Shown: positions 1-8,157 of the stretch, one piece after another
Layout of the letters: each line of letters opens with the position of its first letter
Numbering within the stretch: position 1 is the first letter of the stretch
NCBI GenBank assembly: GCA_947367855.1
Contig: CANBFE010000002.1
Location: 1 to 64,000, forward strand
Origin: an uncultured Lachnospiraceae bacterium
Lineage (GTDB): Bacteria > Bacillota > Clostridia > Lachnospirales > Lachnospiraceae
Length of the DNA stretch: 64,000 nucleotides
Direction of reading: 5' to 3'
The notes under the pieces: model-generated
The model's database searches: none
What the model saw: the letters and a program-made list of their open reading frames with translations, nothing else
What the model was told of the DNA's origin: nothing
Program-made: the position numbers and the translations under genes

Positions 1-84
1 CCCTGGCTCATTCACCTGAGATATAAACTTTAAAATTCCTTGATTTTTTAAGGAAAATCACTTGACAATATAGGGAGGAAAGAT
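1..84 (+). promoter_or_regulatory. upp leader with strong ribosome binding site
   Basis: Short sequence left of the first gene. A small AT-rich inverted repeat (TTCCTT ... AAGGAA, about 37-56) could be the end of an upstream terminator. GGGAGGAAAG at about 73-82 is a strong ribosome site for the ATG at 85. No promoter can be called because the window starts here. Confidence 0.4.
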
Positions 85-714
85 ATGACAAACGTAGTGA
101 TTATGGACCATCCTTTGATTCAGCATAAGATAGGCCTTATCCGCAGAAAGGATACCGGCACCAAGGATTTCCGCCAGGCAATCAGTGAAATTGCCATGCT
201 GATCTGTTATGAGGCCACAAGGGAATTAAAAATGGAAGAGGTGGAAATCGAGACGCCTATCTGCAAAACCACCGTGAAGGAGCTTAGGGGCAAGAAAATG
301 GCCATTGTGCCCATTCTCCGGGCGGGGCTTGGAATGGTGGACGGGATGTTGAGTCTGATTCCGGCGGCGAAAGTGGGACACATTGGGCTCTACAGGGACC
401 CGGATACCTTAAAGCCGGTTGAATATTACTGCAAACTGCCTGCAGACTGTGCGGAGCGTGAGGTGTTTGTGGTAGATCCCATGCTGGCAACAGGTGGGTC
501 GTCCGTGGCTGCTATCCGGATGCTGAAGGAAAAAGGGTGTAAAAACATTCATTTTATGTGCATCATCGCAGCGCCGGAAGGCGTTGAAGCCATGAAAGCG
601 GCACATCCGGATGTGGATATCTACGTGGGCGCCCTGGATGAGAGGTTAAATGATCACGGATACATTGTTCCGGGGCTTGGAGATGCAGGGGACCGTATTT
701 TCGGAACAAAATAA
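85..714 (+). CDS. upp: uracil phosphoribosyltransferase
   Basis: Pyrimidine salvage enzyme converting uracil and PRPP to UMP and pyrophosphate in the cytosol. The 209-residue length is standard for the family. The PRPP-binding loop DPMLATGGSS lies at residues 131-140, and the uracil-binding C-terminal segment GYIVPGLGDAGDRIFGT is intact. The ATG follows a strong GGGAGGAAAG ribosome site. The gene is followed 27 bases later by a wall hydrolase on the same strand. A uracil permease for the same salvage route lies far downstream at 43466. The call is secure. Confidence 0.98.
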   Translation: MTNVVIMDHPLIQHKIGLIRRKDTGTKDFRQAISEIAMLICYEATRELKMEEVEIETPICKTTVKELRGKKMAIVPILRAGLGMVDGMLSLIPAAKVGHIGLYRDPDTLKPVEYYCKLPADCAEREVFVVDPMLATGGSSVAAIRMLKEKGCKNIHFMCIIAAPEGVEAMKAAHPDVDIYVGALDERLNDHGYIVPGLGDAGDRIFGTK

Positions 715-741
715 CCGGAAGTTGGAAGGCGGTGTATTGTC

Positions 742-1911
742 TTGAAGATCTGGAAGAAAACGGCATGTATTCTACTTTTTGCGATTCTGGCCGGTACGGC
801 CGATTCCGTGCCGGGACCCGCTGTGGTATCTGCGGTTTCCGGTACCAAGGAGAAACTGGACCGCACCCAGAAGGAGAAGGAGAACCTGGAGGAGGAGCTT
901 GACAAGACCCAGGACAATCTGGAGAATCTGGAAGGTAAACGCGACACTTTAAAAAAGGAGCTGGACTATCTGAACGCCCAGCTTTCCAAAGTGGTTGCAA
1001 ATCTGGAAGTGTTGGAACAGCAGATTCGTGATAAGGAACTGGAGATCGAAGAGACCCGGGAAGCTTTGGCGAAGGCAAAGGAGACGGAGGAGTGGCAGTA
1101 TGCCAATATGGCTGCCGTGGCCCGCTGTCTCTATGAACAGCAGGAAGACAGCTATCTGGTTGCGCTTCTGTCCGCAGGCAGTTTTTCGGAGCTGCTTAAT
1201 ATGGCAGAACGGATTGAGAAGGTAGTGGCATACGACCAGAGAATGCTGCAGGAATATAAGGAAAACCGTATTCTGATAGAGGAGCATGAGGAAAGACTCA
1301 GAACGGAAATGTTGGAGTTGGAAGACCTGAAGGTGAAGGCGCAGGAGGAAAAGGACAAGGTTGACGGTATGATCAGCCAGACTTCCAGTGCCATTTCCAA
1401 GTATGGGGATCAGATTTCCAACGCAGAAAAGAAAGCATTGGATTATGAGGCCGAGATTCGAAAAAAGGAAGAGGATCTGGAGTATCTGAAAAAGAAGCTT
1501 GCAGAGGAGATTGCAAAGTCCCAGGCGGCAGCCAACGGAGCCTGGCGCGATATATCGGAGGTGAGCTTCTCGGAAGGAGACAGACGTCTGCTTGCCAATC
1601 TGATTTACTGTGAAGCAGGGGGAGAACCTTATGAAGGCCAGGTGGCTGTGGGTAGCGTGGTGATGAACAGGGTGCTTAGTTCGCAGTTTCCTGATACCGT
1701 GGTGGGGGTCATATATCAGAGCGGACAGTTTTCGCCTGTGGCAAGCGGCCGTCTGGATCTTGCACTGGCCGCTGACAAGGCGACTGAAAAATGTTATCAG
1801 GCCGCTGACGCGGCCATGTCCGGAGTGACAAATGTGGGAAACTGTGTTTTTTTCCGGACTCCAATTGACGGGCTGACAGGTATTAATATCGGCGGCCATG
1901 TCTTTTACTAG
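742..1911 (+). CDS. secreted cell-wall hydrolase: coiled coil plus SleB-type domain
   Basis: Predicted exported peptidoglycan hydrolase of 389 residues. An N-terminal signal sequence (KKTACILLFAILAG) is followed by a long Glu/Lys/Leu-rich coiled coil at about residues 33-260, like those of CwlO/PcsB-type hydrolases. The C-terminal ~110 residues (GDRRLLANLIYCEAGGE ... GGHVFY) match the SleB/CwlJ Hydrolase_2 family, with the catalytic Glu expected in the EAGGE motif. The start is TTG, after GGAAGGCGG. SleB enzymes are best known as spore cortex lytic transglycosylases. With the coiled-coil domain, a role in vegetative wall remodelling is also possible. The domain call is firm; the physiological role is inferred. 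Confidence 0.88.
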   Translation: MKIWKKTACILLFAILAGTADSVPGPAVVSAVSGTKEKLDRTQKEKENLEEELDKTQDNLENLEGKRDTLKKELDYLNAQLSKVVANLEVLEQQIRDKELEIEETREALAKAKETEEWQYANMAAVARCLYEQQEDSYLVALLSAGSFSELLNMAERIEKVVAYDQRMLQEYKENRILIEEHEERLRTEMLELEDLKVKAQEEKDKVDGMISQTSSAISKYGDQISNAEKKALDYEAEIRKKEEDLEYLKKKLAEEIAKSQAAANGAWRDISEVSFSEGDRRLLANLIYCEAGGEPYEGQVAVGSVVMNRVLSSQFPDTVVGVIYQSGQFSPVASGRLDLALAADKATEKCYQAADAAMSGVTNVGNCVFFRTPIDGLTGINIGGHVFY

Positions 1912-1942
1912 AGCATGTCGAATTGCTATATGCAGCTGCGTG

Positions 1943-2422
1943 TCACAGCCCCAGGCTGTCCAGATAATTCTGCAGCCTGTCAAATTTATCGCGGTAGATC
2001 AGAGAGAGCAGATGGTTCAGGCTGCGCAGGCAGAAGATCATCTGCTCTTTTGTGATAAGTTTTCGTTCCATGGCTTCAGCCAGTTCATCCAGGTCTACCA
2101 CTTTTACCCTTCCCTCGGGATGGACAATAACATCAGCCAGAAGATCGGTAAATGTCATTGCATTTTCAGCCGGATCAAAAGAATATTCCACAATATCACA
2201 GTACCAGTGCAGCAGTGTGTTGTCGCTGCGGTAGATTTTGCTTACTTTGATGCCTTCCTTTAGAAAGAAGCAGGAACAACCGTGGGAGAAGGTGGTTTTG
2301 GGGTTAAGTGTATTCCATCTTGTGATAATGGTTTCCTCGTCCTGTGCAACGATCACGTCATCCTCCAGAAGAATACATTCGGCAGGGATGATGCGCTTAC
2401 GGTATATTTTTGAAATATTCAT
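1943..2422 (-). CDS. DUF402 domain-containing protein
   Basis: A 159-residue protein from the ATG at 2422, chosen because AAGGAGT lies just upstream. A longer reading frame continues to 2461 without a better ribosome site. The sequence shows the DUF402 pattern: an N-terminal beta-rich part and the conserved FTDLLADVIVHPEG ... VVDLDELAEAME segment. Characterised DUF402 relatives are metal-dependent nucleoside phosphatases, but the substrate here cannot be read from sequence. It converges with the hydrolase at 742-1911 and diverges from the ATPase operon. Confidence 0.8.
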   Translation of the reverse strand: MNISKIYRKRIIPAECILLEDDVIVAQDEETIITRWNTLNPKTTFSHGCSCFFLKEGIKVSKIYRSDNTLLHWYCDIVEYSFDPAENAMTFTDLLADVIVHPEGRVKVVDLDELAEAMERKLITKEQMIFCLRSLNHLLSLIYRDKFDRLQNYLDSLGL

Positions 2423-2522
2423 GACAGACTCCTTTTTCCATGTATTTTTAAAATAATACAACTCCGGTATTATTAAGTCAATAATCCGATTGAAGATTTA
2501 TGACAAATACGGCATAATGCCC

Positions 2523-2551
2523 TAGACATTTCGGATAAAAATAGGTATAAT
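2523..2551 (+). promoter_or_regulatory. promoter of the ATP synthase operon
   Basis: TAGACA at 2523-2528 and TATAAT at 2546-2551 are separated by exactly 17 bases. They lie 58 bases upstream of atpZ and fit a sigma-A promoter for the whole atp operon. Confidence 0.75.
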
Positions 2552-2608
2552 ATGTTGGGTAACAAAGAATGGGCATACCTCTGAAGACGACAGAATCGGT
2601 GGTGTTTT

Positions 2609-2875
2609 ATGAAGCGGCGCAAAGGTGAAGAACGGATAGTATATCAGGCCATGGCAATGGTCATGCAGTTTGGACTGAACATGATAGTTCCTATCTGTAT
2701 GATGTCCGCCCTGGGGATCTGGCTTGACCGGAAATTGGGCACTTCCTATCTCACCATTCTTTTCTTTGTTCTGGGAGCAGTTGCAGGAGGGCAGAATGTT
2801 TACCGCATGGTAAGGCGTATGTGCGGGGGAGAGGAACAGGACGGGGAACTGGGTGATTCCGATGAAGATAATTGA
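2609..2875 (+). CDS. atpZ: AtpZ/AtpI family protein
   Basis: An 88-residue membrane protein at the head of the ATPase operon. It has two hydrophobic helices (about residues 17-40 and 48-65) joined by the motif GIWLDRKLGTS, and an acidic C-terminal tail. That pattern is characteristic of AtpZ/AtpI-like accessory proteins, which assist c-ring assembly and may help supply Mg2+ to the ATP synthase. It overlaps the next gene by 23 bases, which suggests translational coupling. Confidence 0.85.
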   Translation: MKRRKGEERIVYQAMAMVMQFGLNMIVPICMMSALGIWLDRKLGTSYLTILFFVLGAVAGGQNVYRMVRRMCGGEEQDGELGDSDEDN

Positions 2876-3326
2876 GAGACTGCAGAAGGGGAACAGGACA
2901 CTGTTGGAAATGCACATCGGCATGATATTTTTCGGAATTGTCTGCCAGCTTGTGGGATTTGCGGTTGTGGGAGACAGGCTGAATTATACCCTCAGCCTCT
3001 GGTTTGGGGTTGCCTTTGCCGTGGCGGGCAGCATTCATATGTGCCGGACATTGGACAGGGCGCTTTTGTGTGGGGCAAATGCATCTGGAATCGTTACAAA
3101 GGGATATCTGTTCCGGTATTTTGTGACCGCAGCGGTTTTGATTGTCATTTCCGTGACGGAGGCATTGAATCCGCTTATTTTTTTCCTTGGTTATATGAGT
3201 CTGAAAGTAACGGCGTATTTTCAGCCGATTACTCATAAACTGTGTAACAGGCTGTTTCATGAAACGGATCCTGATCCGGAGGAAGAGCCTGCAGCCCAGG
3301 AAGGGGAAATGCCTGCAGGGCAGTAA
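2853..3326 (+). CDS. atpI: ATP synthase subunit I
   Basis: A membrane protein of about 157 residues, small and hydrophobic with four predicted helices and an acidic tail (DPDPEEEPAAQEGE). Position between atpZ and atpB and topology fit subunit I, a chaperone-like factor for c-ring assembly. GTG at 2853 is favoured by GGGG six bases upstream; ATG at 2862 is an alternative. Sequence conservation in this family is weak, so the name rests largely on operon position. Confidence 0.75.
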   Translation: MIPMKIIERLQKGNRTLLEMHIGMIFFGIVCQLVGFAVVGDRLNYTLSLWFGVAFAVAGSIHMCRTLDRALLCGANASGIVTKGYLFRYFVTAAVLIVISVTEALNPLIFFLGYMSLKVTAYFQPITHKLCNRLFHETDPDPEEEPAAQEGEMPAGQ

Positions 3327-3390
3327 TGCGGCAGTGCGGGATTTCCCAAAGCAGAGTTTCAAAAAATTTTCAGGAAAGAGAGGTGAGAGT

Positions 3391-4131
3391 ATGGGACATG
3401 GAATTTTGCTGTCCGGTGGGTCAGAGGTTGACTTTATGGTTCACGGTGTGTTTCAGTATTCCTTTTTCGGACACCCTGTTTGGATTACCACTTCGCATGT
3501 ATGCATTTTCATCGTGATGCTGCTTTTGACAGGATTTGCTATCGCAGCAGGCAGATGTATGGCAAAGGCATCAGAAGTGCCGGGCAGTTTCCAGAATGTG
3601 GTGGAAATGATCGTCGAAATGCTGGATAATATGGTAAACGGCTCCATGGGGCATGCGGCTCCGAGATTTTACAATTATATCGGAACGATTTTTATCTTTA
3701 TCCTGGTCAGTAACATCTCAGGCCTGTTGGGACTCCGGCCGCCTACTGCGGATTACGGCGTTACGCTGCCGTTGGCGGTTCTGACGTTTTCGATGATCCA
3801 CTATAATAAGTGGAAATATCAGAAGCCCCTGACGATCTGGGCAGATCTCTGTTCTCCGTTGCCGCCCTGGCTGCCGATTTGGATGCCAATCAATATCGTC
3901 AGTGCTGTGGCAGTGCCGATTTCACTGTCATTGCGTTTGTTCGCAAACGTTTTGTCGGGAACGGCCATGATGGCGCTGCTTTACGGATTGCTCGGATGGT
4001 TCGCCACAGCCTGGCCCGCAGCGTTACATGTGTATTTTGATTTGTTCTCCGGAGCAATTCAGACCTACGTATTCTGCATGCTGACCATGACATACATTTC
4101 GAATGAGATCGGCGATGGCACCCGGCGTTAG
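3391..4131 (+). CDS. atpB: F-type ATP synthase subunit a
   Basis: Membrane stator subunit of Fo that forms the ion half-channels next to the c ring; 246 residues. The start at 3391 is preferred because AGAGAGGTGAGAG precedes it, although the frame is open back to 3259. The essential arginine is R182 in SLSLRLFANVLSG, and the family motif around SAVAVPISLS is intact. The C-terminal helices (DLFSGAIQTYVFCMLTMTYI) are complete. Confidence 0.96.
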   Translation: MGHGILLSGGSEVDFMVHGVFQYSFFGHPVWITTSHVCIFIVMLLLTGFAIAAGRCMAKASEVPGSFQNVVEMIVEMLDNMVNGSMGHAAPRFYNYIGTIFIFILVSNISGLLGLRPPTADYGVTLPLAVLTFSMIHYNKWKYQKPLTIWADLCSPLPPWLPIWMPINIVSAVAVPISLSLRLFANVLSGTAMMALLYGLLGWFATAWPAALHVYFDLFSGAIQTYVFCMLTMTYISNEIGDGTRR

Positions 4132-4148
4132 CATGGGAAAAGGTTTTT

Positions 4149-4165
4149 GGTTCGCAGTGCGAACC
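4149..4165 (+). other. hairpin between atpB and atpE
   Basis: GGTTCGC-agt-GCGAACC forms a perfect 7-bp stem in the 93-base gap between atpB and atpE. No strong U-run follows, so it is more likely an mRNA processing or stability element than a terminator. Confidence 0.5.
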
Positions 4166-4224
4166 TTTCTCAGAACCAATAAATATTGATTCAATTACTT
4201 AATATCATTCAGGAGGAAAAAAGA

Positions 4225-4479
4225 ATGGATTTCAATGAAAACTTTATCTTAGGATGTTCCGCAATTGGCGCAGGTCTGGCAGTTATTGCCGGTATCGGAC
4301 CTGGTGTAGGACAGGGTATCGCAGCAGGCCATGCGGCAGCTGCAGTGGGACGCAACCCCGGCGCTCAGCCCAAGGTCATGCAGACCATGCTTCTGGGCCA
4401 GGCAGTGGCAGAGACCACAGGTCTGTATGGTCTGTTGGTAGCTATTCTGCTGATGTTCGTTAAACCTCTTCTGCCTTAA
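4225..4479 (+). CDS. atpE: F-type ATP synthase subunit c with Na+-type ligand set
   Basis: An 84-residue proteolipid of two transmembrane hairpin helices that forms the rotating c ring. ATG at 4225 follows AGGAGG. The ion-carrying carboxylate is E63. The neighbouring residues Q30, V61, T64, T65 and Y68 correspond to Q32, V63, S66, T67 and Y70 of the Na+-binding c ring of Ilyobacter tartaricus, with Thr in place of Ser at one position. This ligand set predicts Na+ coupling, although H+ use cannot be excluded from sequence. The polar loop is GRNPGAQ. Confidence 0.96.
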   Translation: MDFNENFILGCSAIGAGLAVIAGIGPGVGQGIAAGHAAAAVGRNPGAQPKVMQTMLLGQAVAETTGLYGLLVAILLMFVKPLLP

Positions 4480-4521
4480 GAGTGTGGGAAGTATTGAAAG
4501 AAGGCAGAAAGGAGGCTTAAA

Positions 4522-5064
4522 ATGATACTTTTAACAGGGGGCGAGTCCATGTCCAGACTGTTTGATCTGGACTGGCAGCTGCTGGCTGATTCCATATTGA
4601 TGATCATAGCCATCTTTTTCCTGTTCCTTATTTTGAGCTATTTCCTGTTTAATCCGGCAAGGAAGATGCTGAACAGCCGTAGGGATAAAATCCGCAATGA
4701 ACTCAATACGGCAAGGGAGGCTATGGAGAATGCTCAGAAACTGAAAAAGGAATACGAGACAAAGCTCCAGGGCGTTGAGAAGGAAGCGGAGGCTATCTTA
4801 AGCGAGGCGCGCAGGAAGGCTCTGGTCAGCGAGAATCAGGTCATTGCCCAGGCCAAGGAAGAAGCGGTGCGGATTCTGGACAGAGCCCGTGTGGAGGCTG
4901 AGCTTGAGAAGCAGAAGATGTCCGACGATGTGAAACGCGAGATCATTGTGGTGGCCTCACTCATGGCCGGTAAGTTTGTATCCACATCCATGGACACAGC
5001 GGTGCAGAATCAGCTGATCGACGAGACCATAAAGGAAATGGGTGATAAGACATGGCTAAATTAG
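4522..5064 (+). CDS. atpF: F-type ATP synthase subunit b
   Basis: Peripheral stalk subunit of 180 residues. It has one N-terminal membrane helix (LLADSILMIIAIFFLFLILSYF) followed by a long charged helix rich in Glu, Lys and Ala (residues ~50-150), typical of the b dimer. AAAGGAGG lies six bases before the ATG at 4522. The 3' end overlaps atpH by 13 bases. Confidence 0.95.
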   Translation: MILLTGGESMSRLFDLDWQLLADSILMIIAIFFLFLILSYFLFNPARKMLNSRRDKIRNELNTAREAMENAQKLKKEYETKLQGVEKEAEAILSEARRKALVSENQVIAQAKEEAVRILDRARVEAELEKQKMSDDVKREIIVVASLMAGKFVSTSMDTAVQNQLIDETIKEMGDKTWLN

Positions 5065-5606
5065 TATCCAAGACATACGGCGAGGCTCTGTATGAAGCAG
5101 CCATGGAATCAGGCAGAGACAGGGCTGTCAGTCTGATGGAAGAAATCCGCTGTGTGGAACAGATACTGAAGGCAAATCCCCAGTTTGATGAGCTGATGAA
5201 GCATCCGGGAGTTCCGAAACAGGATAAGCTCCAGTTGGTGGAAGACGTCTTTAAAGGACGGGTCAGCGACGAACTGGCAGGTCTGTTGGAGGTAGTGGTA
5301 TCTAAGGAGCGCTATAAGGAGCTGCCGGGGATTTTTGCATACTTTACCGGAAGGGTGAAGGAACTGTGCGGGATCGGCAGGGCTCATGTGACCACAGCCG
5401 TGGAACTGGACGGAGGACAGCGAAAAGCGGTAGAGGAAAAACTTCTGGAGACCAGCGGATATAAACAGATGGAAATGGATTACGAGGTGGATTCCTCGAT
5501 TATAGGCGGAATGATCATCCGCATAAACGACAGGGTGGTGGACAGCAGTGTCCGCACGAAACTGAACGGATTAACGAAACAATTATTACAAATTCAGCTG
5601 GGCTGA
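5052..5606 (+). CDS. atpH: F-type ATP synthase subunit delta
   Basis: A 184-residue stator subunit that connects the b stalk to the top of F1. It begins YGEALYEAA in the N-terminal helical domain and ends with the family signature IIGGMIIRINDRVVDSSVRTKL. It starts within the end of atpF, indicating coupled translation. Confidence 0.95.
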   Translation: MAKLVSKTYGEALYEAAMESGRDRAVSLMEEIRCVEQILKANPQFDELMKHPGVPKQDKLQLVEDVFKGRVSDELAGLLEVVVSKERYKELPGIFAYFTGRVKELCGIGRAHVTTAVELDGGQRKAVEEKLLETSGYKQMEMDYEVDSSIIGGMIIRINDRVVDSSVRTKLNGLTKQLLQIQLG

Positions 5607-5634
5607 CCGGCTGGAAGAAAGGTGCGACAGATCC

Positions 5635-7143
5635 ATGAATTTAAGACCAGAAGAAATAAGTTCTGTTATCAAGGATCAGATCAAGAGGTATGCGTCCACC
5701 CTGAACGTATCCGATGTGGGTACAGTTATTCAGGTGGCGGACGGCATTGCCCGCGTACATGGACTGGAAAATGCCATGCAGGGTGAGCTGTTGGAATTTC
5801 CCGGCGAAGTGTATGGTATGGTGCTGAACCTGGAAGAAGATAACGTGGGCGTAGTATTGCTGGGCAGCGCCAGAAACATCAATGAGGGAGATACGGTCAA
5901 GACCACAGGACGAGTGGTGGAGGTTCCGGTGGGAGATGCCCTGACAGGACGTGTTGTGAATGCGCTTGGACAGCCCATTGACGGCAAGGGTCCTGTTCAG
6001 ACGGACAAATTCCGCAAGATCGAGCGTGTGGCAAGCGGCGTTATCACCAGAAAGAGCGTGGACACTCCTCTTCAGACCGGTATCAAGGCCATCGATGCAA
6101 TGATACCTATCGGGCGCGGACAGCGTGAGCTGATTATCGGTGACCGTCAGACGGGAAAGACGGCCATTGCCATTGATACCATAATCAATCAGAAAGGGCA
6201 GAACGTAAAGTGTATTTACGTTGCCATCGGACAGAAGGCATCCACCATTGCCAATATTGTAAAGACACTGGAAGAATACGGCGCTATGGCATATACCACA
6301 GTGGTGGTATCTACGGCAAGCGATCTTGCTCCGCTCCAGTACATTGCTCCTTACTCAGGATGTGCCATCGGCGAGGAATGGATGGAAAACGGACAGGATG
6401 TTCTGGTTATCTACGATGACTTGAGCAAACATGCTACGGCATACCGTACACTCTCCCTGCTGCTTCGTCGTCCGCCCGGCCGTGAAGCATATCCCGGAGA
6501 CGTATTCTACCTGCACTCCAGACTGTTGGAGCGCGCGGCAAGGATGAGCGAGGAGTATGGCGGAGGATCCCTCACAGCTCTTCCTATCATTGAGACCCAG
6601 GCAGGAGACGTATCCGCATATATTCCCACCAATGTTATCTCCATTACTGACGGCCAGATCTATCTGGAAACGGAAATGTTCAACTCCGGCTTCCGTCCTG
6701 CCATCAACGCAGGTCTTTCTGTGTCCCGAGTAGGCGGCGCAGCCCAGATCAAGGCAATGAAGAAGATCGCGGCTCCTATCCGTACCGAGCTGGCCCAGTT
6801 CAGAGAGCTGGCAAGCTTTGCGCAGTTCGGATCCGAACTGGACAATGACACCAAGGAGAAGCTGGCTCAGGGTGAGCGCATCCGTGAAGTGCTCAAGCAG
6901 CCCCAGTATGCGCCCATGCCGGTTCAGTACCAGGTTATCATTATTTATGCGGTGACCCATAAGTATCTGTTGGATATTCCCACCGAGGATGTCACCAGAT
7001 TCGAGAAAGAGTTCTTCGAGTTCCTGGATACCAAGTATCCTGAGGTGCCCGGAAACATTGCATCAGAGAAGGTCATTTCCGATGAGACGGAAAAAACGCT
7101 TCAGAGTGCAATTGAGGAGTTCAAGAAGCAGTTTCTGAAATAA
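5635..7143 (+). CDS. atpA: F-type ATP synthase subunit alpha
   Basis: A 502-residue non-catalytic nucleotide-binding subunit of F1. The P-loop GDRQTGKT lies at about residues 169-176. The signature PAINAGLSVSRVGGAAQ and the C-terminal helical domain are complete. The ribosome site is GAAAGGTG upstream of the ATG. It lies in the standard order between delta and gamma. Confidence 0.99.
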   Translation: MNLRPEEISSVIKDQIKRYASTLNVSDVGTVIQVADGIARVHGLENAMQGELLEFPGEVYGMVLNLEEDNVGVVLLGSARNINEGDTVKTTGRVVEVPVGDALTGRVVNALGQPIDGKGPVQTDKFRKIERVASGVITRKSVDTPLQTGIKAIDAMIPIGRGQRELIIGDRQTGKTAIAIDTIINQKGQNVKCIYVAIGQKASTIANIVKTLEEYGAMAYTTVVVSTASDLAPLQYIAPYSGCAIGEEWMENGQDVLVIYDDLSKHATAYRTLSLLLRRPPGREAYPGDVFYLHSRLLERAARMSEEYGGGSLTALPIIETQAGDVSAYIPTNVISITDGQIYLETEMFNSGFRPAINAGLSVSRVGGAAQIKAMKKIAAPIRTELAQFRELASFAQFGSELDNDTKEKLAQGERIREVLKQPQYAPMPVQYQVIIIYAVTHKYLLDIPTEDVTRFEKEFFEFLDTKYPEVPGNIASEKVISDETEKTLQSAIEEFKKQFLK

Positions 7144-7219
7144 AACGAGGACGTCTGCCAAACATAATGTATAACGAGTGGGTAAACTCACGGGTATAAA
7201 TAGAAAGAGGATATAGAAT

Positions 7220-8083
7220 ATGGCATCAATGCGTGATATAAAGCGCCGCAAGAGCAGTATTCAGGGTACCCAGCAGATTACGAAAGCCATGAAGCTGGTA
7301 TCCACTGTAAAACTGCAGCGCGCAAGGGCAAGCGCAGAACGCTCCAAGGGATATTTTACTAGCATGTATGACACGGTAAATAATATTCTGAAGAAAGTGG
7401 GGCATATTGACCACAAGTATCTCACTTCCGGTGCTTCCTCCAAAAAGGCCGTCATCGTGATAACTGCCAACAGGGGCCTGGCCGGCGGCTATAACTCCAA
7501 TGTGATTAAACTGGTGACCAGGCATCCCCAGTGGAGAAAACAGGATCTGGAGATCTACTGCCTGGGAACCAAGGGCAGGGATGCATTTGTGCGGAACGGT
7601 TATGCAGTCAGGGAGTGCGATGCCGAGATCGTGGAGAGCCCTCTTTATAAGGATGCGGCGGCATTGTGTGACAGGCTGCTGACTTCTTTTGCGGAAGGCG
7701 AGATAGGCGAGATTTACCTGGCCTACACGAATTTCAAGAATACGGTGAGCCATATCCCTACACTGCTGAAGCTGCTTCCTGTGGAGATTCCGGAGGAGGG
7801 GCAGAGCCAGGAAAAGGATGCCTCTGCCATCATGAACTTCGAGCCGGAGGACGCAGAGGCTCTGGATATGCTGATTCCCAAATATGTGACCAGTCTGATT
7901 TACGGGGCACTGCGGGAATCTGTTGCCAGTGAAAATGGCGCGCGTATGCAGGCCATGGACAATGCGACCAGCAATGCGGAAGAGATCATAAGCGATCTGA
8001 CGCTGAAATACAACAGGGCCCGTCAGGGGTCCATCACACAGGAACTGACAGAAATCATCGCAGGAGCGGAAGCTCTGGGATAG
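7220..8083 (+). CDS. atpG: F-type ATP synthase subunit gamma
   Basis: Central rotor shaft, 287 residues. The N-terminal helix MRDIKRRKSSIQGTQQITKAMKLVSTVKL and the C-terminal helix (MQAMDNATSNAEEIISDLTLKYNRARQGSITQELTEII) form the coiled coil that turns inside alpha3beta3. Both ends are intact. The ribosome site AGAGGA precedes the ATG. Confidence 0.98.
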   Translation: MASMRDIKRRKSSIQGTQQITKAMKLVSTVKLQRARASAERSKGYFTSMYDTVNNILKKVGHIDHKYLTSGASSKKAVIVITANRGLAGGYNSNVIKLVTRHPQWRKQDLEIYCLGTKGRDAFVRNGYAVRECDAEIVESPLYKDAAALCDRLLTSFAEGEIGEIYLAYTNFKNTVSHIPTLLKLLPVEIPEEGQSQEKDASAIMNFEPEDAEALDMLIPKYVTSLIYGALRESVASENGARMQAMDNATSNAEEIISDLTLKYNRARQGSITQELTEIIAGAEALG

Positions 8084-8157
8084 TGTCGGGATACTGTGCC
8101 TGAAAAATGCAATACGAAATGAAATTATCCCGCGTAAGCGGGAGGAAAGAGGTAGAA

